Below, in pieces: positions 1 through 8,633 of a stretch of DNA of 64,000 nt. Positions within the stretch are counted from its first letter, which is position 1. Each line of letters starts with the position of its first letter. The stretch is from Alkalicoccus daliensis (GTDB taxonomy: Bacteria; Bacillota; Bacilli; Bacillales; Salisediminibacteriaceae), in NCBI RefSeq assembly GCF_900103955.1, contig NZ_FNIL01000005.1, positions 155,100 to 219,099 on the forward strand, read 5' to 3'. Below the pieces are notes generated by a model that saw only the letters and a program-made list of their open reading frames with translations, was not told the origin of the DNA and did no database searches. The position numbers were made by a program, and so were the translations under genes.

Positions 1-2
1 CG

Positions 3-1901
3 AATTTCCTTATGGAGCGCCAGCTGGATGAACCAGCCGCAAAAATGCTCCGTCAGGAACTGGAAAGCCAGGGTATGAACTTTCTCATGGAAAAACAGAC
101 AGTGAAACTTCGAGGAAAAGACCGCGTTACAGGACTTTTATTTAAGGACGGTTCCTCCATTGAAGCAGACCTTGTAGTAATGGCAATCGGAATCCGGCCG
201 AATGTGCAGCTTGCGAAAGAAGCCGGCCTGGAAGTGGATCGTGCCATCGTAGTAGATGATTATATGCGTACAAGCGCACCGAATGTATATGCAGTCGGCG
301 AGTGCGTGCAGCATCGTGATACAGTGTATGGCCTTGTAGCTCCGCTGTATGAACAGGGAAAAATACTGGCGGAATATTTAACCGGTGATAAAAAATCCCT
401 TGGAAAAGGATATGAGGGAACCCTGCTTTATACACAGCTGAAAGTTTCCGGGGTGGATGTATTCTCTGCGGGGGAATTTGTAGACAAGCCGGATACGAAA
501 GCCATCAGGGTACACGATGAATTCGAAGGAATTTATAAGAAAGTCGTAGTGCGTGACAATAAAGTAATTGGTTCCGTGTTATTTGGAGATACAAAAGACT
601 CTCCAAGGCTGCTTGATATGATGAAGAAAGGTCAGGATATTTCTGAGATGAATAAAGTGGCGATTCTTCCATCAGAGGATCATTCTGCCGGGGCGGAAAG
701 TCCGGTCGTAGCGATGGACGCTTCTGAGACGATCTGCGGATGTAACGGGGTGTGTAAAGGTGATGTCGTCACAGCAATTAAAGAAAAAGAACTTTCCTCT
801 GTAGGAGAGGTGACGGCGCATACAAATGCAGGAAGATCCTGCGGGGGCTGTAAGCCGCTTGTTTCAGACTTGCTGGAACATACTCTGGGCGAAGCATTCA
901 GCGAAGCGGATAAAAAGCAGCCAATGTGCGGATGTACAGATTATTCCCACGAAGAAGTACTCGAAGAAATCCGCAGCAAAAAGCTGACGCTCGTCAAAGA
1001 AGTAATGAACGTGCTGGAGTGGAAAGAACCGGAAGGCTGTTCGGGATGCCGTCCTGCGATCAACTATTACATCGGTATGGCCCATCCGACAGAGTCAGAT
1101 GATGACATGAATTCCAAGTTTATTAACGAGCGGGTGCATGCGAATATTCAAAACGATGGTACTTTCTCTGTAGTACCAAGAATGTATGGAGGAGTAACAA
1201 ATCCTGAAGAACTCCGAAAAATTGCGGATGTAGCAGATAAGTATAAAGTCAAAATGGTAAAGGTAACCGGCGGACAGCGCCTTGACCTTCTGGGAGTAAA
1301 TAAAGAAGATCTGCCTAGCATCTGGGAAGATCTCGGCATGCCTTCCGGGCACGCTTACGGAAAGTCGGTGCGAACAGTGAAGACTTGTGTCGGGCAGGAT
1401 TTCTGCCGCTTCGGTACGCAGGATTCGATTCAGCTTGGTATCGATATTGAAAAAAGATTCCAGGGGCTGCAGACACCGCACAAAGTAAAAATGGGAGTCT
1501 CCGCCTGTCCGCGTAACTGCGCAGAGTCAGGGATAAAAGATATCGGCCTCGTCGGCCTGCAGGGCGCATGGGAAATGTATGTAGCCGGTAACGGAGGAAT
1601 CGATCTGAGACAGGGAGATCTGCTCTGTACCCTTGAAACAGATGAAGAAGTGATGGAAATGATCAGTGCTTATATGCAGTACTACCGCGAAACTGCCCGC
1701 TATCTGGAACGTACTTCCCACTGGCTCGAACGACTCGGCCTGGAGCACGTGAAGTCTGTTGTAGTAGAAGATAAAGAGCAGCGTGCTGCACTTGCAGAGC
1801 GTATGGATACAGCAATTGCCCAGTTTAATGAACCTTGGCAGCAGATAATCAACGACGGAAAGATCAAGCAGGACTACTTTGAAGCAAATGTAACTTCATA
1901 A
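3..1901 (+). CDS. nirB: Assimilatory nitrite reductase [NAD(P)H], large subunit NirB (5' end outside window)
   Basis: Reduces nitrite to ammonium with electrons from NAD(P)H through FAD, Fe-S centres and siroheme in the cytoplasm. The reading frame is open to the window edge, and the first residues (LMERQLDEPAA) match an internal stretch of the family. About 630 of the usual roughly 800 residues are present and the N-terminal FAD-binding part is missing. Visible in order: the rest of the flavin reductase domain with VYAVGEC near residue 95, two BFD-like [2Fe-2S] modules (CGCNGVCKG...CGGCKP and CGCTDYS...GCSGCRP), the ferredoxin-like half domain, and the siroheme/4Fe-4S motif TCVGQDFCRFG...ACPRNCAES. 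nirD follows after 28 bp in the same operon. The family call is secure; the real start cannot be seen. Confidence 0.95.
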   Translation, partial: NFLMERQLDEPAAKMLRQELESQGMNFLMEKQTVKLRGKDRVTGLLFKDGSSIEADLVVMAIGIRPNVQLAKEAGLEVDRAIVVDDYMRTSAPNVYAVGECVQHRDTVYGLVAPLYEQGKILAEYLTGDKKSLGKGYEGTLLYTQLKVSGVDVFSAGEFVDKPDTKAIRVHDEFEGIYKKVVVRDNKVIGSVLFGDTKDSPRLLDMMKKGQDISEMNKVAILPSEDHSAGAESPVVAMDASETICGCNGVCKGDVVTAIKEKELSSVGEVTAHTNAGRSCGGCKPLVSDLLEHTLGEAFSEADKKQPMCGCTDYSHEEVLEEIRSKKLTLVKEVMNVLEWKEPEGCSGCRPAINYYIGMAHPTESDDDMNSKFINERVHANIQNDGTFSVVPRMYGGVTNPEELRKIADVADKYKVKMVKVTGGQRLDLLGVNKEDLPSIWEDLGMPSGHAYGKSVRTVKTCVGQDFCRFGTQDSIQLGIDIEKRFQGLQTPHKVKMGVSACPRNCAESGIKDIGLVGLQGAWEMYVAGNGGIDLRQGDLLCTLETDEEVMEMISAYMQYYRETARYLERTSHWLERLGLEHVKSVVVEDKEQRAALAERMDTAIAQFNEPWQQIINDGKIKQDYFEANVTS

Positions 1902-1929
1902 GAAAGCAAAAACAGGAGGAGGAACCTTT

Positions 1930-2250
1930 ATGCAGGAGTTAATCAATAAACAGGTGGATGCTGGGCATGTATCAAGTTTCCCAGTAAAAATGAGCAAAGA
2001 AGTAGTTGTTGGAAGCTTGAAACTTGCCGTATTTCGTTTAGAGGAAGATGAATTTTACACCATTAAAAACGAATGTCCGCATAAAAAAGGACCGTTGGTA
2101 GAAGGGATCGTCAGCGGGGAGCATGTTTTCTGCCCTCTTCATAACTGGAAAATTTCTGTGAAGGACGGCCAGGCGGCTGCCCCGGACGAAGGCTGCGTAG
2201 AAACGTACGAGACAGAAATTAAAAACGATCACGTCTTTATTACGGTATAG
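1930..2250 (+). CDS. nirD: Nitrite reductase small subunit NirD (Rieske-type)
   Basis: Small partner of NirB, 106 residues, the normal length. It has a Rieske-fold [2Fe-2S] site: CPHKKGPLVEG supplies Cys-x-His and CPLHNWKI supplies Cys-x-x-His, so all four cluster ligands are present, as in the Bacillus NasE/NirD type. The start is supported by AGGAGGAGG ten bases upstream. It lies between nirB and a TrpD-like gene, spaced 28 and 17 bp, so all are probably on one transcript. Confidence 0.93.
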   Translation: MQELINKQVDAGHVSSFPVKMSKEVVVGSLKLAVFRLEEDEFYTIKNECPHKKGPLVEGIVSGEHVFCPLHNWKISVKDGQAAAPDEGCVETYETEIKNDHVFITV

Positions 2251-2267
2251 AGCAGGAGGCGCACAGT

Positions 2268-3326
2268 ATGCACCAGTGGTTAAAAAAGGTAGCGCGGGGC
2301 AATAAAATGTCGCAGAATTTATCTTATAAGGAAGCAAGACAGGCAGCACTTTCTATGAGAAATGGGGATGCAACAGAAGCACAGGCGGCGGCTTTTCTGG
2401 TAGCTGAAAGATTGAAGGAAGAAACCGCGGAGGAAGTACTTGCATTTGCGGAAGTATTCCGAGAAGCGACAGAAAAAATTCCGCTTTCTCCATTAACACA
2501 AAAGCGTTTAATCGATTTTGGCGGTCCTTATACGGGAAGAAATTCTTTTGCAGTAACAATTCCAACAGCGCTGCTGCTGGCAGAAGAAGGAATCCCGATC
2601 TATCTGCATTCAGGTGCCTCACTCCCGCCTAAGCATGCTGTGTCGCTGAAAAACATTGTGGCAGCTTTAGGAGTTAATGTAAATGCCGAGGCCCCGGCGA
2701 TCGCTGCTACCATCGAAAGCTTAGGTATAGGATTCGGAAATACTGAACTTTTGTGTCCTCCGCTTGCTGCACTGCGTCCGGTACGTGAACAAATTGGAGT
2801 ACGTACCTTCCTTAACACGATGGAGAAGATGCTTAATCCTACCGGAGCCGCCTCTATTCTGGTTGGTATTTTTCATCGGACGGTCGTAGAAACGAATGCA
2901 AAAGTCCTGCGAGGCTTAAACTTTAAAAATATGTACATGGTGCAGGGAATGGAAGGCTCAGAGGATCTGCCAATTCACCGCAAAAGCTTTTTATATCATG
3001 TAACACAGCGGAGTATTGGTTCCTTCGATTTAAATCCGGAGGATGTTGGCATCGCAGCCAGGCGTAATAAATCGTTGGAAGAGTTAAGTCTGCTGCAGCA
3101 GGTAGCCCTGATTGAAAAGGTATTAAAAGGACAAGGAAACAACGATACACATGATCTTGTCACTTATAATGCAGGCGTTCGTTATTATTTGTTTGGTCAC
3201 ACGCCGTCTATTAAGGCCGGCATCGAGCTGGCAGATGAACAGCTTCGATCGCAGGTAACGTGGAAGCACTTACTCACCTGGAGGGAGAAAAGTAATGAAA
3301 CATATTCTATTGATTGGGCACGGTAG
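2268..3326 (+). CDS. Anthranilate phosphoribosyltransferase-like protein (TrpD/YbiB-type) in the nitrite reductase operon
   Basis: A 352-residue protein with the glycosyltransferase family 3 fold: an N-terminal helical domain (ARQAALSMRNGDATEAQAAAF, near residues 24-44) followed by the phosphoribosyltransferase domain. The canonical TrpD pyrophosphate-binding GTGGD motif is replaced by DFGGPYTGRNSF, as in the TrpD2/YbiB group, which is not known to make tryptophan. There are no other trp genes nearby. AGGAGG precedes the ATG, and the 3' end overlaps the chelatase gene by 32 bp, which implies translational coupling. A role in nitrite assimilation or siroheme supply is suggested only by position; the substrate is unknown. 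Confidence 0.8.
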   Translation: MHQWLKKVARGNKMSQNLSYKEARQAALSMRNGDATEAQAAAFLVAERLKEETAEEVLAFAEVFREATEKIPLSPLTQKRLIDFGGPYTGRNSFAVTIPTALLLAEEGIPIYLHSGASLPPKHAVSLKNIVAALGVNVNAEAPAIAATIESLGIGFGNTELLCPPLAALRPVREQIGVRTFLNTMEKMLNPTGAASILVGIFHRTVVETNAKVLRGLNFKNMYMVQGMEGSEDLPIHRKSFLYHVTQRSIGSFDLNPEDVGIAARRNKSLEELSLLQQVALIEKVLKGQGNNDTHDLVTYNAGVRYYLFGHTPSIKAGIELADEQLRSQVTWKHLLTWREKSNETYSIDWAR

Positions 3327-4035
3327 CCGTGATGAGGATGGAGTAAGGGAGTTTCATGAAATGACCGCAAAGGTACAGGAGAAACTGCCGCACTTACCGA
3401 TCACCACTTGTTTCCTGGAATTAGCGGAACCTTGTATAGGTGATGGAATTGATTCCTGCGCAGCGGAAGGTGCTGAAGAAATCATTGCAATTCCTGTTAT
3501 TTTATCGAAAGCTCGTCATTTCCAGCACGATATTCCGGAAGAACTTCTTGAAGCATGGGAAAAGTATCCGAATATTACGATTCGATACGGAGAGCCACTC
3601 GGGACTCACAGTATGCTGGTACACGCGATAATTGACCAGATTCGTCTCAAAGAAAAACCTTCTTCTATTCTTCTTGTGAGCCAGGGAAGCAGTCTTCCCG
3701 AAGGAAATGAATCTTCGGAAAAATTGGCAGCTGATCTCCTGCAGTATTATCCGGAAGCGAGGATAGAAAATGCTTATATGGTAATGGCGGAACCTACACT
3801 GAAGCAGGGGCTGGAATCATTAGCCGCAAAAGAAGATCATATTTTAGTAGTACCGAATTTTTTATTTTCCGGTACAATGTATAAAAAAATCGCCGAAACA
3901 ATCGAAGAATTTCCTGAAAAAGCAGAGATTGATCTCGCCAGCTGTTACGGCTTAAGCGAAAACTTTGCGGATCTACTGGCAGACCGTATACTTTGTCATT
4001 CTGATATCCTGAAAAAAGAAAAGAAAGCTTCTTAA
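3295..4035 (+). CDS. sirB: Sirohydrochlorin cobalto/ferrochelatase (CbiX/SirB family)
   Basis: Inserts metal into sirohydrochlorin; beside nirBD this is most likely ferrochelation to make the siroheme of NirB. The 246-residue length fits the two-repeat chelatases of Bacillus. The N-terminal LLIGHGSRD carries the conserved metal-binding His, and FLELAEPCIGD plus PVILSKARHFQHDIP form the second half of the active site; the C-terminal repeat is more divergent. GGAGGG precedes the ATG, which lies inside the end of the TrpD-like gene. A strong terminator follows 6 bp after the stop, so this is the last gene of the operon. CbiX and SirB cannot be separated on sequence alone; the siroheme role is inferred from context. 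Confidence 0.88.
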   Translation: MKHILLIGHGSRDEDGVREFHEMTAKVQEKLPHLPITTCFLELAEPCIGDGIDSCAAEGAEEIIAIPVILSKARHFQHDIPEELLEAWEKYPNITIRYGEPLGTHSMLVHAIIDQIRLKEKPSSILLVSQGSSLPEGNESSEKLAADLLQYYPEARIENAYMVMAEPTLKQGLESLAAKEDHILVVPNFLFSGTMYKKIAETIEEFPEKAEIDLASCYGLSENFADLLADRILCHSDILKKEKKAS

Positions 4036-4040
4036 GTGAA

Positions 4041-4075
4041 AAAGGGTGCCCTGTCATATGACAGGGCACCCTTTT
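4041..4075 (+). terminator. Intrinsic terminator of the nir operon
   Basis: A perfect inverted repeat, AAAGGGTGCCCTGTCAT with its complement, followed by a short T run, directly after the chelatase stop. Confidence 0.93.
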
Positions 4076-4087
4076 CTAAACGGAAAT

Positions 4088-4179
4088 CTACCTTAAAAAG
4101 AAAAGTTTTGGTAAAAAGAAGTAAGAATACTGCTTTACTTTCGGAGATGCTTACCTAAGAGCTTGTTCTGGACTAATTT
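4088..4179 (+). repeat. Dispersed repeat type C, copy 1 (92 bp)
   Basis: This 92-bp stretch lines up without gaps with 63798-63889; by eye about 80 of 92 positions agree, starting CTACCTT and ending GACTAATTT. A related stretch lies in reverse orientation near 47540-47595. It sits just after the nir terminator and has no coding capacity. Confidence 0.8.
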
Positions 4180-4194
4180 TGCGAAAAAAAACGT

Positions 4195-4323
4195 CCGCCA
4201 AAATAAATTCTCAAACAACGCTCATCCCGGCGGCTTGCCGTGGATGAGCTCCTCAGCTTCTCCGCGGCAGGTGAAGGAGCCGCAGTCGTACCTTTTATAT
4301 CAATCCCAGTCTTTAACAGAGCT
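4195..4323. repeat. Fragment of dispersed repeat type B
   Basis: The right end, TATATCAATCCCAGT then CTTTAACAGAGC, resembles the right terminus of the 592-bp element at 46325-46916, and the stretch CTTCTCCGCGGCAGG is shared with that element at about 46840-46860. It contains a hairpin with arms GCTCATCC (4220) and GGATGAGC (4249) and lies between two convergent genes. The left boundary is uncertain. Confidence 0.6.
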
Positions 4324-4347
4324 ATGTGGTAAGAAGCAAGTGCTGCT

Positions 4348-5103
4348 CTATTCCTCTGTTGAATCCTTGCTTACGTCCAGAAAGGCTTCGGGCAGACGGA
4401 AGCGGTTGTTATTTAAGAGCAGTTCAAAGGTTTCTTCCTCCTCATCCTGGTCTTTTATCTCCTTCATTTCTATATGCAGTTTTTCCATTTTATGATCCAA
4501 TGCTGCAGCGGAGGCGGCAGCATCCTTCAGCTCATTTTTTAGTCTCTCCGGAACTTCCCGGTTGTATTTATAAAAAATCTTGTGCTCCAGGCTTGCCCAG
4601 AAATCCATGGCGATCGTACGGATTTGTACTTCTACACAAACATTTTTAATCCGGTCGGACATAAAAACTGGTATTTTCAATAAAAGGTGCAGGCTCTGAT
4701 AGCCGCTTGCTTTCGGATTTTTTATGTAATCCCGGACTTCCAGCACTTCAATGTCCTGCTGGCCCTGAAGCAGACGGCTGATTTCATAGATATCACTGCG
4801 GAACGAACAGGTTACCCGCACCCCGGCAATATCATTAATATTTTCCTCTAAAGAAGCAAGAGTCAACGGGTGGCCTTTGCGATAAAGCTTGGTAAGCATA
4901 CTTTCCGGGGACTTTAAGCGAGAGTTCACGTGCTCAATCGGGTTGTAATCATTCATATAATGAAATTCCTGCTGCAGAATTTCAATCTTTGTCATTAGTT
5001 CATCCAGTGCAAACTGATAGGTCATCATGAAACGGGTCATTTCTGTTTTAATCTGCTTAAACTGTTTCAGCTGGTCCATACTTAATGCTGGCTGATTGGG
5101 CAT
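4348..5103 (-). CDS. ywaC: Small alarmone synthetase, RelP/YwaC type ((p)ppGpp synthetase)
   Basis: Transfers pyrophosphate from ATP to GDP or GTP to make the stringent-response alarmone. The 251-residue protein contains only a RelA/SpoT synthetase domain with no hydrolase or regulatory domain. The start (MMTYQFALDELMTKIE, near 28-43), NPIEHVNSRLKSPES, DIAGVRVTCSF, SGYQSLHLLL and VEVQIRTIAMDFWASLEHK are the usual synthetase motifs; the N-terminal pattern fits YwaC/RelP better than YjbM/RelQ. A C-terminal acidic segment (DQDEEEE) precedes the end. AAGGAGTG lies at proper distance from the ATG. It appears to be a single-gene unit. In Bacillus subtilis ywaC answers to cell-envelope stress sigma factors; I could not find a clear promoter of that kind here. 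Confidence 0.9.
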   Translation of the reverse strand: MPNQPALSMDQLKQFKQIKTEMTRFMMTYQFALDELMTKIEILQQEFHYMNDYNPIEHVNSRLKSPESMLTKLYRKGHPLTLASLEENINDIAGVRVTCSFRSDIYEISRLLQGQQDIEVLEVRDYIKNPKASGYQSLHLLLKIPVFMSDRIKNVCVEVQIRTIAMDFWASLEHKIFYKYNREVPERLKNELKDAAASAAALDHKMEKLHIEMKEIKDQDEEEETFELLLNNNRFRLPEAFLDVSKDSTEE

Positions 5104-5796
5104 ATATCATTCACTCCTTATGTAAGTGGAAAAGGGGCTTGCCTGATTTCTTGAACTTGCTGATGTTATGTTTACGTGTATATGAAAGGAAGGTTCCATT
5201 TTATCTTAAATGGGAGCTGTATCTCTATTTATTATAACCTTTACAGGGAGAGAAAAAGGCAAAAAAATGTGGAAAGGTATGGAGTTTTTGTGAAAATATT
5301 CACATGGTGTGTGGGGAAGTTTTCTACGAAACACCGCCATGAAATAATAACCTTTCCGATAGAAGGCAGTTTATTATTTTCGATTAATATCTCTCATACT
5401 GTGCTTAATCCTCTCAGCATTTACCCCTTCGCTATTAACACGAATACACATATTTTATTCTGCATAAAGAACTGTCAGCTGCGAGGGGGAGTAGTTCAGG
5501 TTATCTCTCAATAGAGAGGATTCTCTGAGAAGTGACGGCCATTATTTGATTTTAGCAGGTGATTTTCTCTTAAGAATGTCCTTTTTCGACTTTCAGAAGT
5601 ACAAAACTGATTTTTTTGCTAATTCATCGTTATAAGAGCTTTATCTGACACTTGAAAACTCATCGCTAATCTTAAGAGCAAAATAAAGGTTGGTCTAAAT
5701 AGGACGAGATTCAGCTGCCACTTTATTATACAATTTGTGCTTACTGGGACAACGGGTAGCGCACTGCTGAAAATAAACAAACTATTTCCCAGGAAA
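5104..5796. other. Intergenic region with no recognised feature
   Basis: About 700 AT-rich bases upstream of ywaC and downstream of nox. An open frame at 5176-5514 has no ribosome binding site and an unlikely composition. Apart from a small hairpin near 5500 (CTCTCAATAGAGAG) I see nothing to annotate; ywaC promoters must lie in its left part. Confidence 0.5.
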
Positions 5797-5799
5797 TAA

Positions 5800-5832
5800 A
5801 AAGTCCGCCTCTCATGATAAGAGACGAACTTT
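5800..5832 (-). terminator. Intrinsic terminator of nox
   Basis: Read on the minus strand, the arms AAAGTTCGTCTC and GAGGCGGACTTT pair with two G-U wobbles. The wobbles pair only in RNA from the minus strand, so the orientation is clear. It lies 20 bp after the nox stop. Confidence 0.75.
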
Positions 5833-5851
5833 ACTTTGAAAAGCATAATTG

Positions 5852-7180
5852 TTACTGCGCTGCTGCAAGGCCTGCTTTATTTAGGAAGTTCCACGGCTGG
5901 TTGAAGTGCGGCTGGAAGAAGAAATCCACAAAGCCGAGTTCATCAATCGTCATGCCTGTTTGTACACATACGCTGAGCGTGTTGATAGACTGCGTCACAT
6001 CTGCTTTGGAAATCACCTGGGCTCCGAGAATTTTTCTTGTTTCCGGCTCGTAGGAAATCTTCAGCTGGACATCTTCAGAAGTCGGCATAAATTCCGGACG
6101 ATGCTTTTCATTAATTGTGATACTTTTCACATTTATGTCCAGCGCAAGGGCAGAGGTTTCTGTTAAGCCGGTAGATGCCATATTCAGGTCGAAGATGTGA
6201 AGACCGGAGGTGCCCTGTGTTCCTACGTTTTTCATGGTCGGCTGTACAATGTTTCTAGCAACCAGTGTGCCCATTCTGACTGCATTTGTCGCAAGCGGAA
6301 TGTAAGCGTGCTGGCCGGTCGGATTGTATTTTACTGCGCAGCAGTCGCCGGCAGAGTAAATATTTTCATCACTTGTCTGCATATATTCATTGACTTTAAT
6401 TGCGCCGTTATCGAGCATGTCGACTTTTCCTTTTAACAGCTCTGTGTTTGGACGGAAACCTACACACATAATGACAAGGTCTGTTTCGACGCGTCCTTTA
6501 TTGGTTACTACTGCCTGGACCTCCTCATTTCCGGAAAATTCCACTACGGACTCTCCCAGACGAAGTTCAATTCCACGGTTTACAAAATCTGCTTCTACGA
6601 GTCTTGTAAATTCTTCATCTAGATATCTGTTCAGGATACGGTCCACACCGTCAATCAAGGTAACGCGCTTGCCTGCTTTCTCAAAAGCTTCTACAAGTTC
6701 TACACCAATATAGCCTGCGCCCACTACAGTTACATGCTCCGCACTTTTTGCCTTTTCAATAATTGTATTGGAGTGGCTGTAATTTTTCGCAAGTAGTACA
6801 TTTTCAAGATTAATTCCCGGGATAGGGGGAGTTACAGGCCAGGAGCCGGTGGACATTACAAGTTTGTCATACCGATCAGCAACTTCTTCGCCGGTTACGA
6901 GATTTACAGCTTCAATGGTCTGCTTGTCCGTATCGATGTTTTTCACATCGTGCTGAATTTTCACGTTGATTCCGAGTTCCTGAAGCTTTTCAGGAGAAGA
7001 ATAGAAAAGTGTTTTTGGATCTTCTACTACGCCGCCTACATATAAAGCTAAGCCGCAGGAAAGAAAGGAAATATTGTCGTTTCTTTCATACACTGTGATT
7101 TCTGCTTCCGGATAAAGTGTAGCCATATTTGTAACCGCTGCTGTTCCAGCGTGAGTGCTTCCGATAACTGCTATTTTCAT
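5852..7180 (-). CDS. nox: FAD-dependent NADH oxidase, probably water-forming (Nox)
   Basis: Oxidises NADH with oxygen in the cytoplasm, regenerating NAD+. The 442-residue flavoprotein of the pyridine nucleotide-disulfide reductase superfamily has an N-terminal FAD site (IAVIGSTHAGTAAV), the redox-active Cys42 in ISFLSCGLALYVGG as in streptococcal and enterococcal Nox, an NAD site VVGAGYIGVELVEA near 153-166, and IYSAGDCCAV. Coenzyme A disulfide reductase is the closest alternative, and the family motifs alone do not exclude it. The longer frame to 7225 was rejected because GAGGAGGA lies 8 bases before the ATG at 7180. A Rex box and a sigma-A promoter lie immediately upstream, which supports a redox-balance role. 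Confidence 0.85.
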   Translation of the reverse strand: MKIAVIGSTHAGTAAVTNMATLYPEAEITVYERNDNISFLSCGLALYVGGVVEDPKTLFYSSPEKLQELGINVKIQHDVKNIDTDKQTIEAVNLVTGEEVADRYDKLVMSTGSWPVTPPIPGINLENVLLAKNYSHSNTIIEKAKSAEHVTVVGAGYIGVELVEAFEKAGKRVTLIDGVDRILNRYLDEEFTRLVEADFVNRGIELRLGESVVEFSGNEEVQAVVTNKGRVETDLVIMCVGFRPNTELLKGKVDMLDNGAIKVNEYMQTSDENIYSAGDCCAVKYNPTGQHAYIPLATNAVRMGTLVARNIVQPTMKNVGTQGTSGLHIFDLNMASTGLTETSALALDINVKSITINEKHRPEFMPTSEDVQLKISYEPETRKILGAQVISKADVTQSINTLSVCVQTGMTIDELGFVDFFFQPHFNQPWNFLNKAGLAAAQ

Positions 7181-7203
7181 GTTAAATTCCTCCTCAGGAT
7201 AAT

Positions 7204-7221
7204 ATGTGAAATAAATCACAA
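7204..7221. promoter_or_regulatory. Rex operator upstream of nox
   Basis: ATGTGAAATAAATCACAA agrees with the Rex consensus TTGTGAAATATTTCACAA at 15 of 18 positions by eye. It lies between the predicted transcription start and the ribosome binding site of nox, where bound Rex would block transcription until NADH rises. Confidence 0.75.
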
Positions 7222-7236
7222 TCAATTCATAACCTT

Positions 7237-7265
7237 AGTATAGTCACTCCTGAGAGGAATAGCAA
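7237..7265 (-). promoter_or_regulatory. Sigma-A promoter of nox
   Basis: On the minus strand TTGCTA (7265-7260) and TATACT (7242-7237) are separated by exactly 17 bp. The start site would fall about 15 bp before the Rex box. Confidence 0.65.
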
Positions 7266-7293
7266 TCTAAATGCTCAATTGTTCACAAAGTGA

Positions 7294-8496
7294 TCACTTT
7301 CTTATTTTCTGCAGTATTTCATACATATCTATCTCCGAAAAAATCTTCGGTACTGGATAGAGCGGGTTCGCTTCCTTAAGAGCTCTTTGCGTAATTACAG
7401 GGAAATCCTTTTCTTTCAGCACATCAATGGTCTCTGGAATGTTCATTTTTTTGTTCATCTTTTCTATCCTGCTTATAAACGCTTCTGCTTTTTCAGCATG
7501 GGAAGCAGTTCGTGCAGTCAACGGTATTAAATCAGCAAGCTCTGCAAGTCTTTCATTAATGACTGTTCCGTACTGGCGGAGAACGCAGGGAAGGAGTACA
7601 GCATTAGCGAGTCCGTGGGGATAGCCGTATAATCCTCCCAGATTGTGGGCAATTGCATGAACGTTCCCGATAAAAGCACGAGTGAAAGCAACCCCGCCTG
7701 CATATGCAGCTTCCTGCATCGCTGCTCTCTTTTCTATATCCTCTCCATTATGGTAAACGTCTTCTAAATTTGTCAGCACAAGTTTCACCGCTTTTCTGGC
7801 AGCAGCTCTGGTTTCTGCAGTATTGCTTCTGCCGATGTACGCCTCGACTGCATGTGTCAGAGCATCCATCCCTGTAGCCGCTGTGACAGAAGGAGGCATG
7901 GTAACTGTGAGCAGTGGGTCAAGTACCGCATAATGCGGGATCAATGACGGATCCATTAAGGCATATTTTTCGTGTGTGCTGCTGTCGGTGACAACGCACG
8001 CTACCGTTACTTCACTGCCTGTGCCTGCGGTAGTCGGTACAGCAAAGAACGGCGGCAGCTGTGTGCGGATTCTGAGTACGCCGCGCATCGCTGGAATAGA
8101 TGTCTGAGGCCTGGCAATTCGTGCCGCTGCACCTTTGGCACAGTCGATAGGGGACCCGCCTCCTGCTGCAATGATCGCGTCACAGCAATAAGCTTCATAC
8201 AGCTTCTTCACCTGTTCGATATTTTCAATGGTTGGATTCGGCACCGTTTCATCATAAATAGTGAAAGCAATGCCGGAATTTTTTAAAGCTTCCAGCAGGG
8301 GTGTTAATATAGATGACTGCATTACGCCCTTGTCGGTGACGATTAACGGATGGGAGAGTTTCTTTTGCTTCAGTAATAAAGGCAGCTCCAGCATGCTGTT
8401 TTTTCCCTGCAGTAGCTCAGGCTGGCGCCAGGGAAGAAAAGGAGAGCCAGCATAAAACATTTTCTGAAAAGCTCTGCAGTAAATTTGGTAAAACAA
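7294..8496 (-). CDS. Iron-containing (type III) alcohol dehydrogenase
   Basis: NAD(P)-dependent oxidoreductase converting an alcohol and its aldehyde or ketone. At 400 residues it is normal for the Fe-ADH family. The nucleotide site AAGGGSPIDCAKG is near residue 110, VPTTAGTGSEVT follows, and the metal ligands lie in GMDALTHAVEAY and GLYGYPHGLANA. A TTG codon at 8496 is the best start, because AGGAGGTGAGG lies 6-7 bases before it and no ATG is well placed; ATG codons further in (residue 13) lack such a site. It precedes nox, which has its own promoter. The two might share a redox-balancing role, but the substrate cannot be told from sequence. Confidence 0.85.
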   Translation of the reverse strand: MFYQIYCRAFQKMFYAGSPFLPWRQPELLQGKNSMLELPLLLKQKKLSHPLIVTDKGVMQSSILTPLLEALKNSGIAFTIYDETVPNPTIENIEQVKKLYEAYCCDAIIAAGGGSPIDCAKGAAARIARPQTSIPAMRGVLRIRTQLPPFFAVPTTAGTGSEVTVACVVTDSSTHEKYALMDPSLIPHYAVLDPLLTVTMPPSVTAATGMDALTHAVEAYIGRSNTAETRAAARKAVKLVLTNLEDVYHNGEDIEKRAAMQEAAYAGGVAFTRAFIGNVHAIAHNLGGLYGYPHGLANAVLLPCVLRQYGTVINERLAELADLIPLTARTASHAEKAEAFISRIEKMNKKMNIPETIDVLKEKDFPVITQRALKEANPLYPVPKIFSEIDMYEILQKIRK

Positions 8497-8592
8497 AGTG
8501 CCTCACCTCCTGTATATTTCTTTAAAGATAGCTTATATAGCTTCAGTATGGAAGAGGGAGTTTTATTATTAGTTATCTGTACTTTGCACTAA

Positions 8593-8624
8593 AAAAGGGA
8601 CTCCGGCAACAGCCGAAATCCCTT
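8593..8624 (-). terminator. Intrinsic terminator of the arabinanase gene
   Basis: AAGGGA with TCCCTT and inner CGGC with GCCG around AACA, followed on the minus strand by a T-rich run (six Ts). It lies 10 bp beyond the GH43 stop. Confidence 0.75.
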
Positions 8625-8633
8625 CTCCTATAA

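Noticed and set aside
5176..5514. A 112-residue plus-strand open frame in the ywaC-nox gap
   Set aside because: No ribosome binding site, odd composition (clusters of Ile, His, Cys) and no family resemblance.
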